A stretch of 64,000 nt of DNA from Mesorhizobium caraganae (GTDB taxonomy: Bacteria > Pseudomonadota > Alphaproteobacteria > Rhizobiales > Rhizobiaceae): the NCBI RefSeq assembly GCF_016836705.1, contig NZ_JAFCGY010000017.1, forward strand, positions 1-64,000, in the 5' to 3' direction. Both the position numbers and the translations under genes were made by a program. Position 1 is the first letter of the stretch. Every line of letters begins with the position of its first letter. The notes below the pieces were generated by a model. It ran no database searches, was not told the origin of the DNA, and saw only the letters and a list, made by a program, of their open reading frames with translations. Below, in pieces: positions 54,765 through 63,422 of this stretch.

Positions 54765-55655
54765 TCAAGCCCAGATCAGCGACCGCATCAGCGTTGCCCT
54801 TGCCGAAGCGAGATGCGCCTTGCACGCCCGTTCGATGCGCTCGGGATCGCGACTTTCGAGTGCATCGATATAAGCAACATGCTCGATGATCGCTGCCTGG
54901 TTGCGCTGCTTTTCGTCCTGCTTGTTCCATTGATAGTGGTAGTGAAAAATGAAGGTGATGATGTCGTAGAAATCATCGATGAAGCGGTTCGGTGACGCCT
55001 CGTTTATGAGCCTGTGGAAGCGGTTGTCGAGGCCGGAGAAGTCGTGAAAGCGGCTTTCAATCTGCTCCAGCAAATCGGCATGCGCCATCTTCAGCGCTGC
55101 GAGTTTTGACCAAAGGGGAGAACTGTCTGGCTGCCGCGAAAACAGTTGCGCGGAACGCAGTTCAAACATCACCCGAATCTCGAACAGCTCAAGTGCGAAA
55201 TCCTCCGTGAAGCCCTTGAAAAGCCAGCCTGTATTAGGTCTTTTCTCGATCAGCCCAAAGCGGCTGAAGCGTATCAGGAACTCGCGAATTCCGTTGGTCG
55301 CTACACCGAACTGCCGTGCGAGCTCCAGCTCGTTGATACTTGTTCCGGGCCTGGTGTCACCCCGCAGCATCCACTCCATGAATTGTTGTTCGACATGCTT
55401 GGCGCGTGGCGTTGTTTCGGCGTCGGGATAGCAGTCGTTCCCATCGACCTCTCGTCCCACTGTCCTGATGCCGTTGCGTACGGTGACAAGCTCGCGGCGA
55501 ACAAGTTCTTGCAGAACCTTTCGGACGGTGGTGCGGCTGACGCCGATGAGCCGCCTCAGCTCATTTTCGGAGGGAAGCCCCCCGACCAGTTGTCCATCGC
55601 GCAGCATAGTTGCAGTTCGATTGAAGGCCTTCTTGTAGACGGTGTCGGTTCGCAT
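54765..55655 (-). CDS. GntR/FCD regulator with two winged-helix domains
   Basis: 296 residues from ATG 55655 (GGAGGAAGG site). Unusual domain order: a first GntR winged helix (SENELRRLIGVSRTTVRKVL then QELVRRELVTVRNGI, residues ~10-65), then a second (ELELARQFGVATNGIREFLI then RFSRFGLIEKRPNTGW, ~95-150), then the FCD ligand domain (FRLMFELRSAQLF-type start, FHDFSGLDNRFHRLINEASP with metal ligands). Most GntR proteins have one. It diverges from the sugar ABC operon across a long inverted repeat (55700-55752), its likely operator. Confidence 0.88.
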   Translation of the reverse strand: MRTDTVYKKAFNRTATMLRDGQLVGGLPSENELRRLIGVSRTTVRKVLQELVRRELVTVRNGIRTVGREVDGNDCYPDAETTPRAKHVEQQFMEWMLRGDTRPGTSINELELARQFGVATNGIREFLIRFSRFGLIEKRPNTGWLFKGFTEDFALELFEIRVMFELRSAQLFSRQPDSSPLWSKLAALKMAHADLLEQIESRFHDFSGLDNRFHRLINEASPNRFIDDFYDIITFIFHYHYQWNKQDEKQRNQAAIIEHVAYIDALESRDPERIERACKAHLASARATLMRSLIWA

Positions 55656-55699
55656 CGCACCTTCCTCCAAACAATACCTTGTCCTTTTTAGCATGAACT

Positions 55700-55752
55700 T
55701 TATCCATAAAAAACAACTTGACCCAATCAAGTCAGTTGTTTTTTATCGATAA
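55700..55752. promoter_or_regulatory. long inverted repeat with embedded promoter
   Basis: Left arm 55700-55722 (TTATCCATAAAAAACAACTT then GAC) and right arm 55731-55752 (reverse complement of TTATCGATAAAAAACAACTG plus AC) match except for one substitution and one indel, with 8 nt between. Inside lies TTGACC at 55718-55723 and TTTTAT at 55741-55746 with 17-nt spacing, a plausible -35/-10 for the ABC operon. A bound regulator would cover the promoter. Confidence 0.75.
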
Positions 55753-55821
55753 GAAGAGGACGTAAGCACGATTTGAGTTTTTGACGACGCGGCTCGCACG
55801 AGCTTCGGCGGGGAGGGAATT

Positions 55822-56874
55822 TTGCCTGAAACGGGAAACACCGGCACCACTGCCGGCGAGGCCGCGTTGCCAGCTTCCAGGAAGCAGGAAGCTGTTCCCG
55901 GCCTTGCGCTTGGCCTGGCCCTGCTGAGCGCTGGTCCCGTCGTCATCCTGGTGCTGCTGATCGTCGTTCTCAGCTTTCTGTCACCCTATTTCCTCACAGG
56001 GCGCAACCTCAGCAACATCCTCGCCCAGACCGCCGTCATCTCGGTGGTGGCGATGGGCCAGCATCTGGTCATCCTGACACGCGGGATCGATCTCTCCGTC
56101 GGCTCGAACGTTGCACTGGCTTCCGTCGTCGGCGCGCTCAGCTTTCATGCCGGCGCTCCTGCCATCGTGGTGATCGCGGTGATGGTTGGATGCGGTGCGG
56201 CGGTGGGCGCCATCAACGGGCTCTTCTACGTCTTCGGCCGGCTGCCGCATCCTTTTATCATCACGCTGGCGACATTGAGCATCGCCAAGGGGTTGGCGCT
56301 GCAACTGGCCGACGGGCGCGCCATCCCTGGCATGCCGGGTTCGATCGACGCACTCGGCCGCGAGGCGGTCTGGGGTCTGCCGGGATCGGTCTTCGTCGTT
56401 GCCGGCGTTGCCGCGGTTCTTTTCGTCATGGCCAAGACGATGGTCTGGGGGCGCTGGATCTATGCCGTCGGCGGTCGGCCCGATGCTGCCGTGCGCATGG
56501 GCATCCCCGTCTCCTGGGTTCTGGTTTCGGTCTATGTGATCTCAGGACTGTGTGCCGGCATCGGCGCCGTCATCCTTGCCGGCCGCACCGATGCCGGTTC
56601 GCCCTTGTTCGGCAATCTGCTGGAACTGGATACGATCGCGGCGGTGATCATCGGCGGCGCCAGTTTTCTCGGCGGCCGCGGCCATCTCGGCCATGCCTTG
56701 ATCGGCGCCATCATGATCGGCGTCATCCGCAACGCGCTCAACCTGCTCAACGTCAACGTCTTCTTCCAGCTCATCGTCATCGGCGTGGTCATCGTCATAG
56801 CGGTCGAGTCCGACGTGCTGCGCAACTATCTCGAAGGGCGCATGCGTGTCATGCAGGCCGGGAGGCAGTCATGA
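55822..56874 (+). CDS. CUT2-type sugar ABC transporter permease
   Basis: 350 residues from TTG 55822 behind GGGAGGGAA. About 8-10 membrane segments, with the RbsC-like features NLSNILAQTAVISVVAMGQH, LTRGIDLSVGSNVAL and the cytoplasmic coupling region AVGGRPDAAVRMGIPVSWVL. AVIIGGASFLGGRGHLGHAL is the late CUT2 signature. It forms the inner-membrane channel for a monosaccharide or polyol. Its stop overlaps the ATPase start by 4 nt. Confidence 0.93.
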   Translation: MPETGNTGTTAGEAALPASRKQEAVPGLALGLALLSAGPVVILVLLIVVLSFLSPYFLTGRNLSNILAQTAVISVVAMGQHLVILTRGIDLSVGSNVALASVVGALSFHAGAPAIVVIAVMVGCGAAVGAINGLFYVFGRLPHPFIITLATLSIAKGLALQLADGRAIPGMPGSIDALGREAVWGLPGSVFVVAGVAAVLFVMAKTMVWGRWIYAVGGRPDAAVRMGIPVSWVLVSVYVISGLCAGIGAVILAGRTDAGSPLFGNLLELDTIAAVIIGGASFLGGRGHLGHALIGAIMIGVIRNALNLLNVNVFFQLIVIGVVIVIAVESDVLRNYLEGRMRVMQAGRQS

Positions 56875-57656
56875 GCGCCGTTGCGACCAGCATCGATCAT
56901 GCAGCCACAACGGATGATCCCGTGCTGGCAGTGCGCGGTGCTACCAAGCGTTTCGGCTCGGTTGTGGCGCTGGACGATGTCAGCATCGAGGTCCGGCGCG
57001 GTGAGATCCTCGGGCTTCTCGGCGACAATGGCGCGGGCAAATCGACACTGACCAAATGCATCAGCGGCGTGCACCAACTCGATGCCGGCGCAATCCTTCT
57101 GGACGGTGCGTCAACGCAGATACGCTCCCCTGCGGATGCGCGCTTTGCCGGCATCGAGACCGTCTATCAAGACCTGGCGCTGTTCGACAATCTGACGCCG
57201 GGACAAAACTTCTTTGCCGGTCGCGAACTGGCCTGGCCGCAATGGCTTCCACGCGGCCTGCGATTTCTTCAACAGCGCAAGATGGACGCCGAGACCCGCG
57301 TTTTGCTGGCAAACCTCAAGGTTACGCTGCCGCGGCTGGACGCCGTCGTTGCCATGATGTCGGGTGGGCAAAGGCAAGCCATTGCGGTGGCCCGGTCGAC
57401 CGTATTTGCCCGCAAGGTCGTGATCCTGGATGAGCCAACCGCAGCACTTGGCCTGCGTGAATCACGCCAGGTACTCAACCTGGTCGCTGCGCTGCGCGAT
57501 CAGGGCAACGCCGTCATCCTGATAACTCACAATATGGAACATGTCGTCGAGCTGGCCGATCGCGCCGTGGTGCTTCGCCAGGGTCGCAAGGTTGGTGAAC
57601 TCATGCCGACCAAGGACAACAAACAGGAGCTGGTTTCCATGATCGTTGGAGCCTGA
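56871..57656 (+). CDS. CUT2-type sugar ABC transporter ATPase
   Basis: 261 residues, a single ATPase domain as in FrcA rather than the double RbsA form. Walker A GLLGDNGAGKSTLTK, Q-loop VYQDLALFDN, signature MMSGGQRQAIAVAR, Walker B VVILDEPTAALG and switch His ITHNMEHV are complete. ATG overlaps the permease TGA (ATGA), preceded by GGGAGG. It works as a homodimer with the permease from 55822. Confidence 0.94.
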   Translation: MSAVATSIDHAATTDDPVLAVRGATKRFGSVVALDDVSIEVRRGEILGLLGDNGAGKSTLTKCISGVHQLDAGAILLDGASTQIRSPADARFAGIETVYQDLALFDNLTPGQNFFAGRELAWPQWLPRGLRFLQQRKMDAETRVLLANLKVTLPRLDAVVAMMSGGQRQAIAVARSTVFARKVVILDEPTAALGLRESRQVLNLVAALRDQGNAVILITHNMEHVVELADRAVVLRQGRKVGELMPTKDNKQELVSMIVGA

Positions 57657-57744
57657 CCCGTTCGAGATTTGGGGACCGTTCCGGTCCGCAAATGCCTGAA
57701 GCGACTTCCGCCGGAAGACGCCTCAATTCCAAGGGAGGAATGGA

Positions 57745-58665
57745 ATGCCAATGAACCGAAAACTGTCCGCTGGGCTGGCGATCGCCGTTGCGTTCGCGAT
57801 GCCGGCTTCGGCCGCCGACAAGATCAAGGTCGGCCTGATTACGAAATTCCCGGTGCCGTTCTACTCGACCATGGAGGACGCCGCCAAGAAATACGCGGCA
57901 TCTCATCCAGAGATCGAGCTGGTCACCGGTCAGGGCCAGGCGGCCACCGACATCGAGGGTCAGATCGCGCTGATCGAATCCATGATCACCCAAGGCGTCA
58001 AGGGTCTGGCGATCACTCCGGTCGATCCGACCGTAGCGCCGGCGCTCGACAAGGCGGTCGCTGCCGGCATCAAGGTGGTTCTCGTCGACAACAGCATACC
58101 TGACTGGAAAGGCCAGACGGCACTGGTTTCGACCAACAATCTCAATGGCGGCAAGATCGCCGGAGAGTACCTGAAGACCGTGCTCAAGAGCGGCGACAAG
58201 ATCGGCATCCTGCAAGGGGTGCCCGGGGTGCCGGCGCTAGACGACCGGGTCACTGGCATGATGGAGGGTCTCGGCGACGTCAAGGTCGAGGTCGTCGGCA
58301 AAGGTGCAACCAATTGCACGCTCGAACTTGGCACGTCAGTGACTGAAGACATCCTGACCGCCAATCCCGATCTCAAGGCGATCTACGCCGCCTGCGGCCC
58401 GCCAATCCCGGGTGCTGTCAAATCGATCAGCAATGCGGGCATTGCCAACGACAAGATCATCCTGGTCGGCTTCGACGCCTGCTGCGGCGAGATCGAAGCG
58501 ATCAAGTCGGGCGCGGAAGACGCCAGCGTTGCACAATTTCCGGCAAAAATGGGCGAGCTTGGCATCGACACCGTCGTCAAGGCGATCCGGGGGGAAACCG
58601 TCGAGGCCAATGTCGATACCGGCGCCGGCCTGGTCACGCTGCAGAACGTCAAGGACTTCGAGTGA
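57745..58665 (+). CDS. periplasmic sugar-binding protein of the CUT2 transporter
   Basis: 306 residues with signal peptide NRKLSAGLAIAVAFAMPASA cut before ADK. The mature part follows the ribose/galactose-binding type I fold: KVGLITKFPVPFYSTMEDAA, KGLAITPVDPTVAPALDKAV, VVLVDNSIPDW and LVGFDACCGEIEAIKSG. The double Cys in the last motif is uncommon. GGGAGGAATGG precedes the start. The ligand is a sugar or polyol, unspecified. It is the third gene of the transport operon. Confidence 0.92.
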   Translation: MPMNRKLSAGLAIAVAFAMPASAADKIKVGLITKFPVPFYSTMEDAAKKYAASHPEIELVTGQGQAATDIEGQIALIESMITQGVKGLAITPVDPTVAPALDKAVAAGIKVVLVDNSIPDWKGQTALVSTNNLNGGKIAGEYLKTVLKSGDKIGILQGVPGVPALDDRVTGMMEGLGDVKVEVVGKGATNCTLELGTSVTEDILTANPDLKAIYAACGPPIPGAVKSISNAGIANDKIILVGFDACCGEIEAIKSGAEDASVAQFPAKMGELGIDTVVKAIRGETVEANVDTGAGLVTLQNVKDFE

Positions 58666-58760
58666 TCCAGCAATGGTCCGGCGGATTGCTCCGCCGGACC
58701 ACTTCCTGTTGTCGACACTGGGATGAAGAGCGCGGCTAGCGAAGGGATGAAATTACGCTC

Positions 58761-59795
58761 ATGGACCCTGCCATCAAGATCGTCCGATGCGTCGAACCCG
58801 GCAGACTGGTGTTCGAGGAGCGGCCTGCGCCGGGCAGTCCGCCGGAGGGCTGGGCACTGGTCGACGTCGCCCATGTCGGCATCTGTGGAACCGACTACCA
58901 CATCTTCGAGGGCAAGCATCCGTATCTCGCCTATCCGCGCGTCATGGGCCATGAGGTTTCGGGAACGATCGCGGCAATCAACGCGCCAGGGGACATCGCG
59001 GTCGGAGAGCAAGTTCTCGTCAATCCCTATCTTGCCTGCGGCAAGTGTGCGGCCTGCCGGCAGGGCAAGCCGAACTGCTGCGTGGCAATCGAGGTGCTGG
59101 GCGTGCATCGTGACGGTGCCATGAGTGAGCAGCTTCTCGTGCCGGCACAGAACTTGATTCCAGCGACCGGCCTGTCATTGGTCGAGGCGGCCACGGTCGA
59201 GTTTCTGGCCATCGGTGCGCACGCGGTGCGCAGATCGATGGCTGGGCCAGGCAATCGCAACCTGGTCATCGGCGCCGGGCCGATCGGCCTCGGCACGGCG
59301 CTTTTTGCCCGCATCGCGCAACAAAGCGTGACCATCATGGACGTCGACGCCGGGCGGTTGGCCTTTGCCGCGCAATTGGGTTTCCTGGTGATCGACGGAT
59401 CGAAGGGATCGATCATTGAGACGATAGCGGAGCGAACCGTCAAAGCAGGCTTCGATGTCGTCTTCGACGCCACGGGTAACAGCCGTTCGATGCAGTCGGC
59501 CTTTACCTATGTCGCCCATGGCGGCGTCATGGTGATGGTCAGCGTCGTGCAGGACGACATAACCTTCTCCGATCCAGAGTTCCACAAGCGGGAAATGATG
59601 CTGATCGGCAGTCGCAATGCGACGCACAGTGATTTCCAGCACGTCATTGCCTCGATCCGCGCTGGCAAAATACCAATTGACCAACTCGTCACCCACCGCA
59701 CGACCCTGCGCAACAGCCCCCGCGACATCGCGATCTGGGCGCGGCAGAAGTCCGGTCTGATCAAGGCCGTCATCGATGTGGCAGGATCCGCGTGA
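58761..59795 (+). CDS. zinc-dependent medium-chain alcohol dehydrogenase
   Basis: 344 residues. Catalytic zinc residues are in HVGICGTDYHIFEG and VMGHEVSGTI, and structural zinc cysteines in CGKCAACRQGKPNCC. The Rossmann motif is LVIGAGPIGLGTALFARI. The type is nearest to L-idonate/galactonate/sorbitol-like oxidoreductases. It follows the sugar-binding protein gene by 95 nt and probably oxidises the imported polyol or sugar acid. Confidence 0.92.
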   Translation: MDPAIKIVRCVEPGRLVFEERPAPGSPPEGWALVDVAHVGICGTDYHIFEGKHPYLAYPRVMGHEVSGTIAAINAPGDIAVGEQVLVNPYLACGKCAACRQGKPNCCVAIEVLGVHRDGAMSEQLLVPAQNLIPATGLSLVEAATVEFLAIGAHAVRRSMAGPGNRNLVIGAGPIGLGTALFARIAQQSVTIMDVDAGRLAFAAQLGFLVIDGSKGSIIETIAERTVKAGFDVVFDATGNSRSMQSAFTYVAHGGVMVMVSVVQDDITFSDPEFHKREMMLIGSRNATHSDFQHVIASIRAGKIPIDQLVTHRTTLRNSPRDIAIWARQKSGLIKAVIDVAGSA

Positions 59796-59948
59796 GTTCA
59801 GCAGACACGATGGTCACATTTCGCAGCAGGCGGATCACACTTGGGCTGGCGGCCGAATGCGCAGCACCTCACCCTTTCGAAGCTAATTGAGAACGAAAAC
59901 GATTGATGGTGAAGGAAAAGGCAAGCCGGGCTGAGATTGCCCTGCAGG

Positions 59949-60180
59949 CATCCTGCTATCGCGCTTGTTGACGACCTTGAGCCCATTGAGAGGCTGAAGC
60001 TACACATCCTGAACCTTGGCCACACAATGTTTGCACAATGCTGGATGGCCGATCGTCTGAGAACCCGACCTGACGGTGCGTGAAATCTTGGAACTCGATG
60101 GGTATCGAAACTTGCTGGCAGAGATCTATGGTTGGGCGGCCAATGGCTTCCGCACCAAACCTAGAATTCTTCGGGATCCT
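59949..60180 (+). pseudogene. mannitol/mannonate dehydrogenase-family C-terminal relic
   Basis: A frame HPAIALVDDLEPIERLKLHI then LNLGHTMFAQCWMADRLRTR breaks near 60070 and continues one base off as TVREILELDGYRNLLAEIYG. The pattern (D-D-x-E-P...K-L...L-N-x-x-H-T) is the start of the C-terminal domain of the long-chain mannitol dehydrogenase family. The NAD-binding half is absent. It would have been a natural partner of the adjacent polyol transport genes. The remaining 59796-59948 holds no gene. Confidence 0.6.
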
Positions 60181-60225
60181 CGTTCGTGGCAGACATGCGT
60201 TTGGCGTGCTGGCACTATGCGGGCC

Positions 60226-61959
60226 TCAACCCGAGGCGAGTTCGGCAAGTTCGTCGGCCGCTTCACTGATACCGTAGGCTGCCGCGCGCTCGAGCCACAG
60301 GCGACCGGCTACCGGGTCGCGCTCACCAGCGATACCCCTTGAGAAATAACGTCCGAGCATAAGTTGGGCTTGGCCATGCCCACGTCCAGCAGCGGCTGCG
60401 TACCATTTCTGCGCTGCCGTTTGGCTGACTGGCACCCCCTGGCCAGCACCATACAGCGCGCCAAGTGCAAACATCGCTCCGGCGTGACCGTCGAGAGCGG
60501 CGCGCTCGAACAGCTGCATGGCAACCTTTGGCTCACGTGTGCCCCCGCGCCCGTTGAGCAGCATCTCGGCAAGCGCCACCTGCGCGTCGAGCATGCCGGC
60601 ATTGGCTGCCCGAGCAAACCAGAGGCGGGCCTGCGATGGGTCGGGCGCCACGCCGCGTCCATCTTGCAGGAGGCGGGCGTACATATATTGCGCCTCGGCG
60701 ACACCTTCAGCTGCACGCCTTAGCCATTGCGCCGCTTGCCCCTCGTCCTGGCGGACGCCGACTCCGTTGGCGAAGCAGAGCCCAAGATTGAATGCCGCTA
60801 TCAGGTCCCCCGATGATGCGGCCGCTTCGAACCATCCGGCAACGCTTGCATGATCATCGGGCTCGCCGGCTCCTTCGAGAACAAGATTGGCGAGATCGAC
60901 CTGTGCTTCCTGATTGCCGCCATTTGCAGCGGCGCGCAGCCAGCGTGCCCCCTCTTCGAGATCCTGAGCCACGCCGTTCCCCGTCAAATAGAGCGAGGCC
61001 AACGCGCGGGCGGCGGCCTGATGGCCCGCTTCGGCCGCCCGCCGGTACCAGTTTGCGGATTCTGCAAAATCCGGCCGCTGCGTCTTCACATAGCGCTCGC
61101 CGAGGAGATAGGCGGCCTCGATATTGCCTGCCAACGCAGCACGCCGCATCCACGCCTCTCCAGCAGCAATATCCTGGTCGACAAATGCACCATCAATCAG
61201 GGCCAATCCCAACCGGAACTGGGCGGAGGGAAGGCCTTTCTCCGCAGCAGCCTGATATAGTTGAACCGCTGCAGCCATTTCGCGTGCGACGCCCAGCCCG
61301 TGCTCGGTAAGAACCGCGAGAAGGTAGATTGCGGTCGGCAGACCGGCGTCGGCGGCACGTCTTACCTCTTTTGCAACCCTCACCCTGTTTTCCCGTTTGC
61401 CATTGCGGGCCAGCGACAGGGCAAAGCCGAGACACCCCTCGGCGCAGCCGGCAGAAGCCGACTTTTCGTACCACCGGTGCGCCGCATCTGCGTTGCGCAT
61501 TGGTTTGGGGCCGCTGGTAAGTATATAGCCGAGGATCGCCTGTCCCACGGCCGAGCCCGCCTCGGCCGCCTTGGTGGCAAAGTCGAACGCGGCCGTGAAG
61601 TCTGGTTTGCCCGAGGTATCTGGTTCAAACAGCTGGTTGGATTCGGCGCAGTTGCCGTCAGCTTCCTTAGCCACCAGCCCAGTCAAATAGAGAGCGGCGA
61701 GGAGCGCTTGCGCATCGGCGCTCCCGTGATTGGCTGCCCGCATCAGCCATCGCGCGCCTTCCACACGGCTCGGCGGCACACCCGAGCCTTCGAGATAGCA
61801 ACGCGCGACCCGGTACTCGGCGTCGACGATCCCCGCCCGCGCCGCGCTCGCCATCAGCGGAAAGGCTTCTGCGGGCTTGCCGCTGTCAGCGAGCTGGATC
61901 GCCCGGCGCAACGCTGCCGCCGGGGAAGCAAGAACAGTCAGCCGATCCAGGATTGTCAT
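60226..61959 (-). CDS. Sel1-like repeat (tetratricopeptide-type) protein
   Basis: 577 residues, almost wholly Sel1 repeats of ~36 residues with the A-x-x-x-L-G/A-x-x-Y...G-x-G...D-x-x-x-A-x-x-W-x-x-x-A-A pattern (for example AVQLYQAAAEKGLPSAQFRL and GLCFANGVGVRQDEGQAAQW). There is no clear signal peptide, so it is probably a cytoplasmic or membrane-near scaffold. It follows the HlyD gene by 28 nt. Sel1 genes often accompany polysaccharide or type I secretion loci, where they may assist assembly. Confidence 0.9.
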   Translation of the reverse strand: MTILDRLTVLASPAAALRRAIQLADSGKPAEAFPLMASAARAGIVDAEYRVARCYLEGSGVPPSRVEGARWLMRAANHGSADAQALLAALYLTGLVAKEADGNCAESNQLFEPDTSGKPDFTAAFDFATKAAEAGSAVGQAILGYILTSGPKPMRNADAAHRWYEKSASAGCAEGCLGFALSLARNGKRENRVRVAKEVRRAADAGLPTAIYLLAVLTEHGLGVAREMAAAVQLYQAAAEKGLPSAQFRLGLALIDGAFVDQDIAAGEAWMRRAALAGNIEAAYLLGERYVKTQRPDFAESANWYRRAAEAGHQAAARALASLYLTGNGVAQDLEEGARWLRAAANGGNQEAQVDLANLVLEGAGEPDDHASVAGWFEAAASSGDLIAAFNLGLCFANGVGVRQDEGQAAQWLRRAAEGVAEAQYMYARLLQDGRGVAPDPSQARLWFARAANAGMLDAQVALAEMLLNGRGGTREPKVAMQLFERAALDGHAGAMFALGALYGAGQGVPVSQTAAQKWYAAAAGRGHGQAQLMLGRYFSRGIAGERDPVAGRLWLERAAAYGISEAADELAELASG

Positions 61960-61987
61960 CGATCCGAGTCTCCGATACCCCCGTGGG

Positions 61988-63394
61988 CTACGGCTCCCGC
62001 ATTGCCTCCTGGCCGACCGGGAGCATCACACCGAGAATGTATTTGAGCACTGTGCGACGGCCGACCTTTACGTCGGCGGTCACCGGCATGCCGGGGCTCA
62101 CGATGAAACCGGCAGGCACGCCGTGGAGGGCGACCTGGTCGATGGAAATGCGCGTGCGATAGAACGGCTCGGCGTCGGGCGGCAGCATAGCCAGGGAGCT
62201 GTTCGGATCGCGTGCTTGCTCCTGCGCAGAGAAGGAATCGGGGCTAAGTGCCCGCACGGTGCCATGAGCAAGGCCGTATTGCGAATAGGGGAAGGTGTCG
62301 AACTTAATGACCACTGGGTCGCCGACATGCACAAAGCCGCTGCTGCGGCCGACGATGTTTGTCTCGATCTCAAGCGGCGCGTTGGCTGGCACCAGCGTGA
62401 TCAATCGCTCGCCGGACTGCAGGACCGACCCGACCGAGACCTTGGCCACCGACTGAACGATGGCGTCTGCTTCGCTCTTCAGCTCGACCAATTGCTTACG
62501 CAACTTTGCCTTGTTGAGAAGTTCGCGGGCGTCGGACATGCGCGAACTGGCCTCGGACAGGCTCTGTGAAACATCCGCTCGCCAACCCTGAATATAGCCG
62601 TCGCGCTCGGCGGCCACCGCTGCCTGCTGGAGCTTTGCGGCTTGCGCGGTCTGCTCGGCATTGCCGAGCGCCCGGGACATCTCAGCGCGATTGTCCTCGG
62701 CAAGCAGCGTATTGAGGCGGCTGCCTACCTGCCTTGCCTCGAGTTGCTTGCGCATCTGCTCAATCGAGCCGGCGACCGCGAGCCGCTGGCGGTAGCCATC
62801 TGCATCCGATAGCGAGCGCGAGATTACGGAACTGAGTTCGTCGCGCTGGCGGTCGAAATTCTCAACCTTGGCGTCATAGACCGCCTTGCGGCGCTCAAAA
62901 ATCGATGCTTGCAGGGTCCAGCTTGGATCGAGACCGTCATAATCGAAAGCCCGGCCATCCGCTTCCGCCTTCAACCGCGCGACTTCAGCTTCAAGCGTCG
63001 AAACCTGCATGGCGAGCGTCGCCAGATCGGCAGAAGCAAAAGTCGCATCGAGGCGAGCAAGCACTTGACCGGCCTGCACGTGCTGTCCTTCACGCACGTC
63101 GATCGAGCGCACGATCGCCGTCTCCAGCGGCTGCACGACCATATTAGGCGATTTTGACACCACGAGCCCTCTGGCCGTTACAACCTGATCGACCGGTATC
63201 AGTCCGGCCACAGCGATCAGCGCGATGACCAGGCTCGCGATGATCCAGACGATGCCGCGCGCCGCCTGCGGGATAGGAGCATTGGCGACAGCCGTCGACG
63301 GCCACTGGAACTCGAGTATGGCCGGCGTTGTCGGATCCCTCGTTTCCATCCGATGCCGCCGAGCCGGAAGGGTGATGAGAGAGGTGCTACTCAT
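61988..63394 (-). CDS. HlyD-family type I secretion membrane fusion protein
   Basis: 468 residues from ATG 63394. A membrane segment near residues 48-68 (IVWIIASLVIALIAVAGLIP) is followed by a barrel (LVVSKSPNMVVQPLETAIVR) and two long coiled-coil helices (EARQVGSRLNTLLAEDNRAE region). The end is LKYILGVMLPVGQEAMREP. The late PGMPVTADVKVGRRTVLKYI is the HlyD signature. It is larger than the adaptor at 3294 and nearer to HlyD of toxin exporters. It follows the ABC transporter gene by 28 nt. Confidence 0.93.
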   Translation of the reverse strand: MSSTSLITLPARRHRMETRDPTTPAILEFQWPSTAVANAPIPQAARGIVWIIASLVIALIAVAGLIPVDQVVTARGLVVSKSPNMVVQPLETAIVRSIDVREGQHVQAGQVLARLDATFASADLATLAMQVSTLEAEVARLKAEADGRAFDYDGLDPSWTLQASIFERRKAVYDAKVENFDRQRDELSSVISRSLSDADGYRQRLAVAGSIEQMRKQLEARQVGSRLNTLLAEDNRAEMSRALGNAEQTAQAAKLQQAAVAAERDGYIQGWRADVSQSLSEASSRMSDARELLNKAKLRKQLVELKSEADAIVQSVAKVSVGSVLQSGERLITLVPANAPLEIETNIVGRSSGFVHVGDPVVIKFDTFPYSQYGLAHGTVRALSPDSFSAQEQARDPNSSLAMLPPDAEPFYRTRISIDQVALHGVPAGFIVSPGMPVTADVKVGRRTVLKYILGVMLPVGQEAMREP

Positions 63395-63422
63395 GGGTTA
63401 CCGGACCTGAATTGTGGCATCG

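Noticed and set aside
56190..57656. 488-codon ATPase frame starting inside the permease gene
   Set aside because: The first 227 codons are an out-of-frame reading of the permease. The ATPase starts at the coupled ATG 56871.
60076..60342. 88-codon frame overlapping the Sel1 gene end
   Set aside because: Its first part is the mannitol-dehydrogenase-family relic and the rest is antisense to the Sel1 gene.
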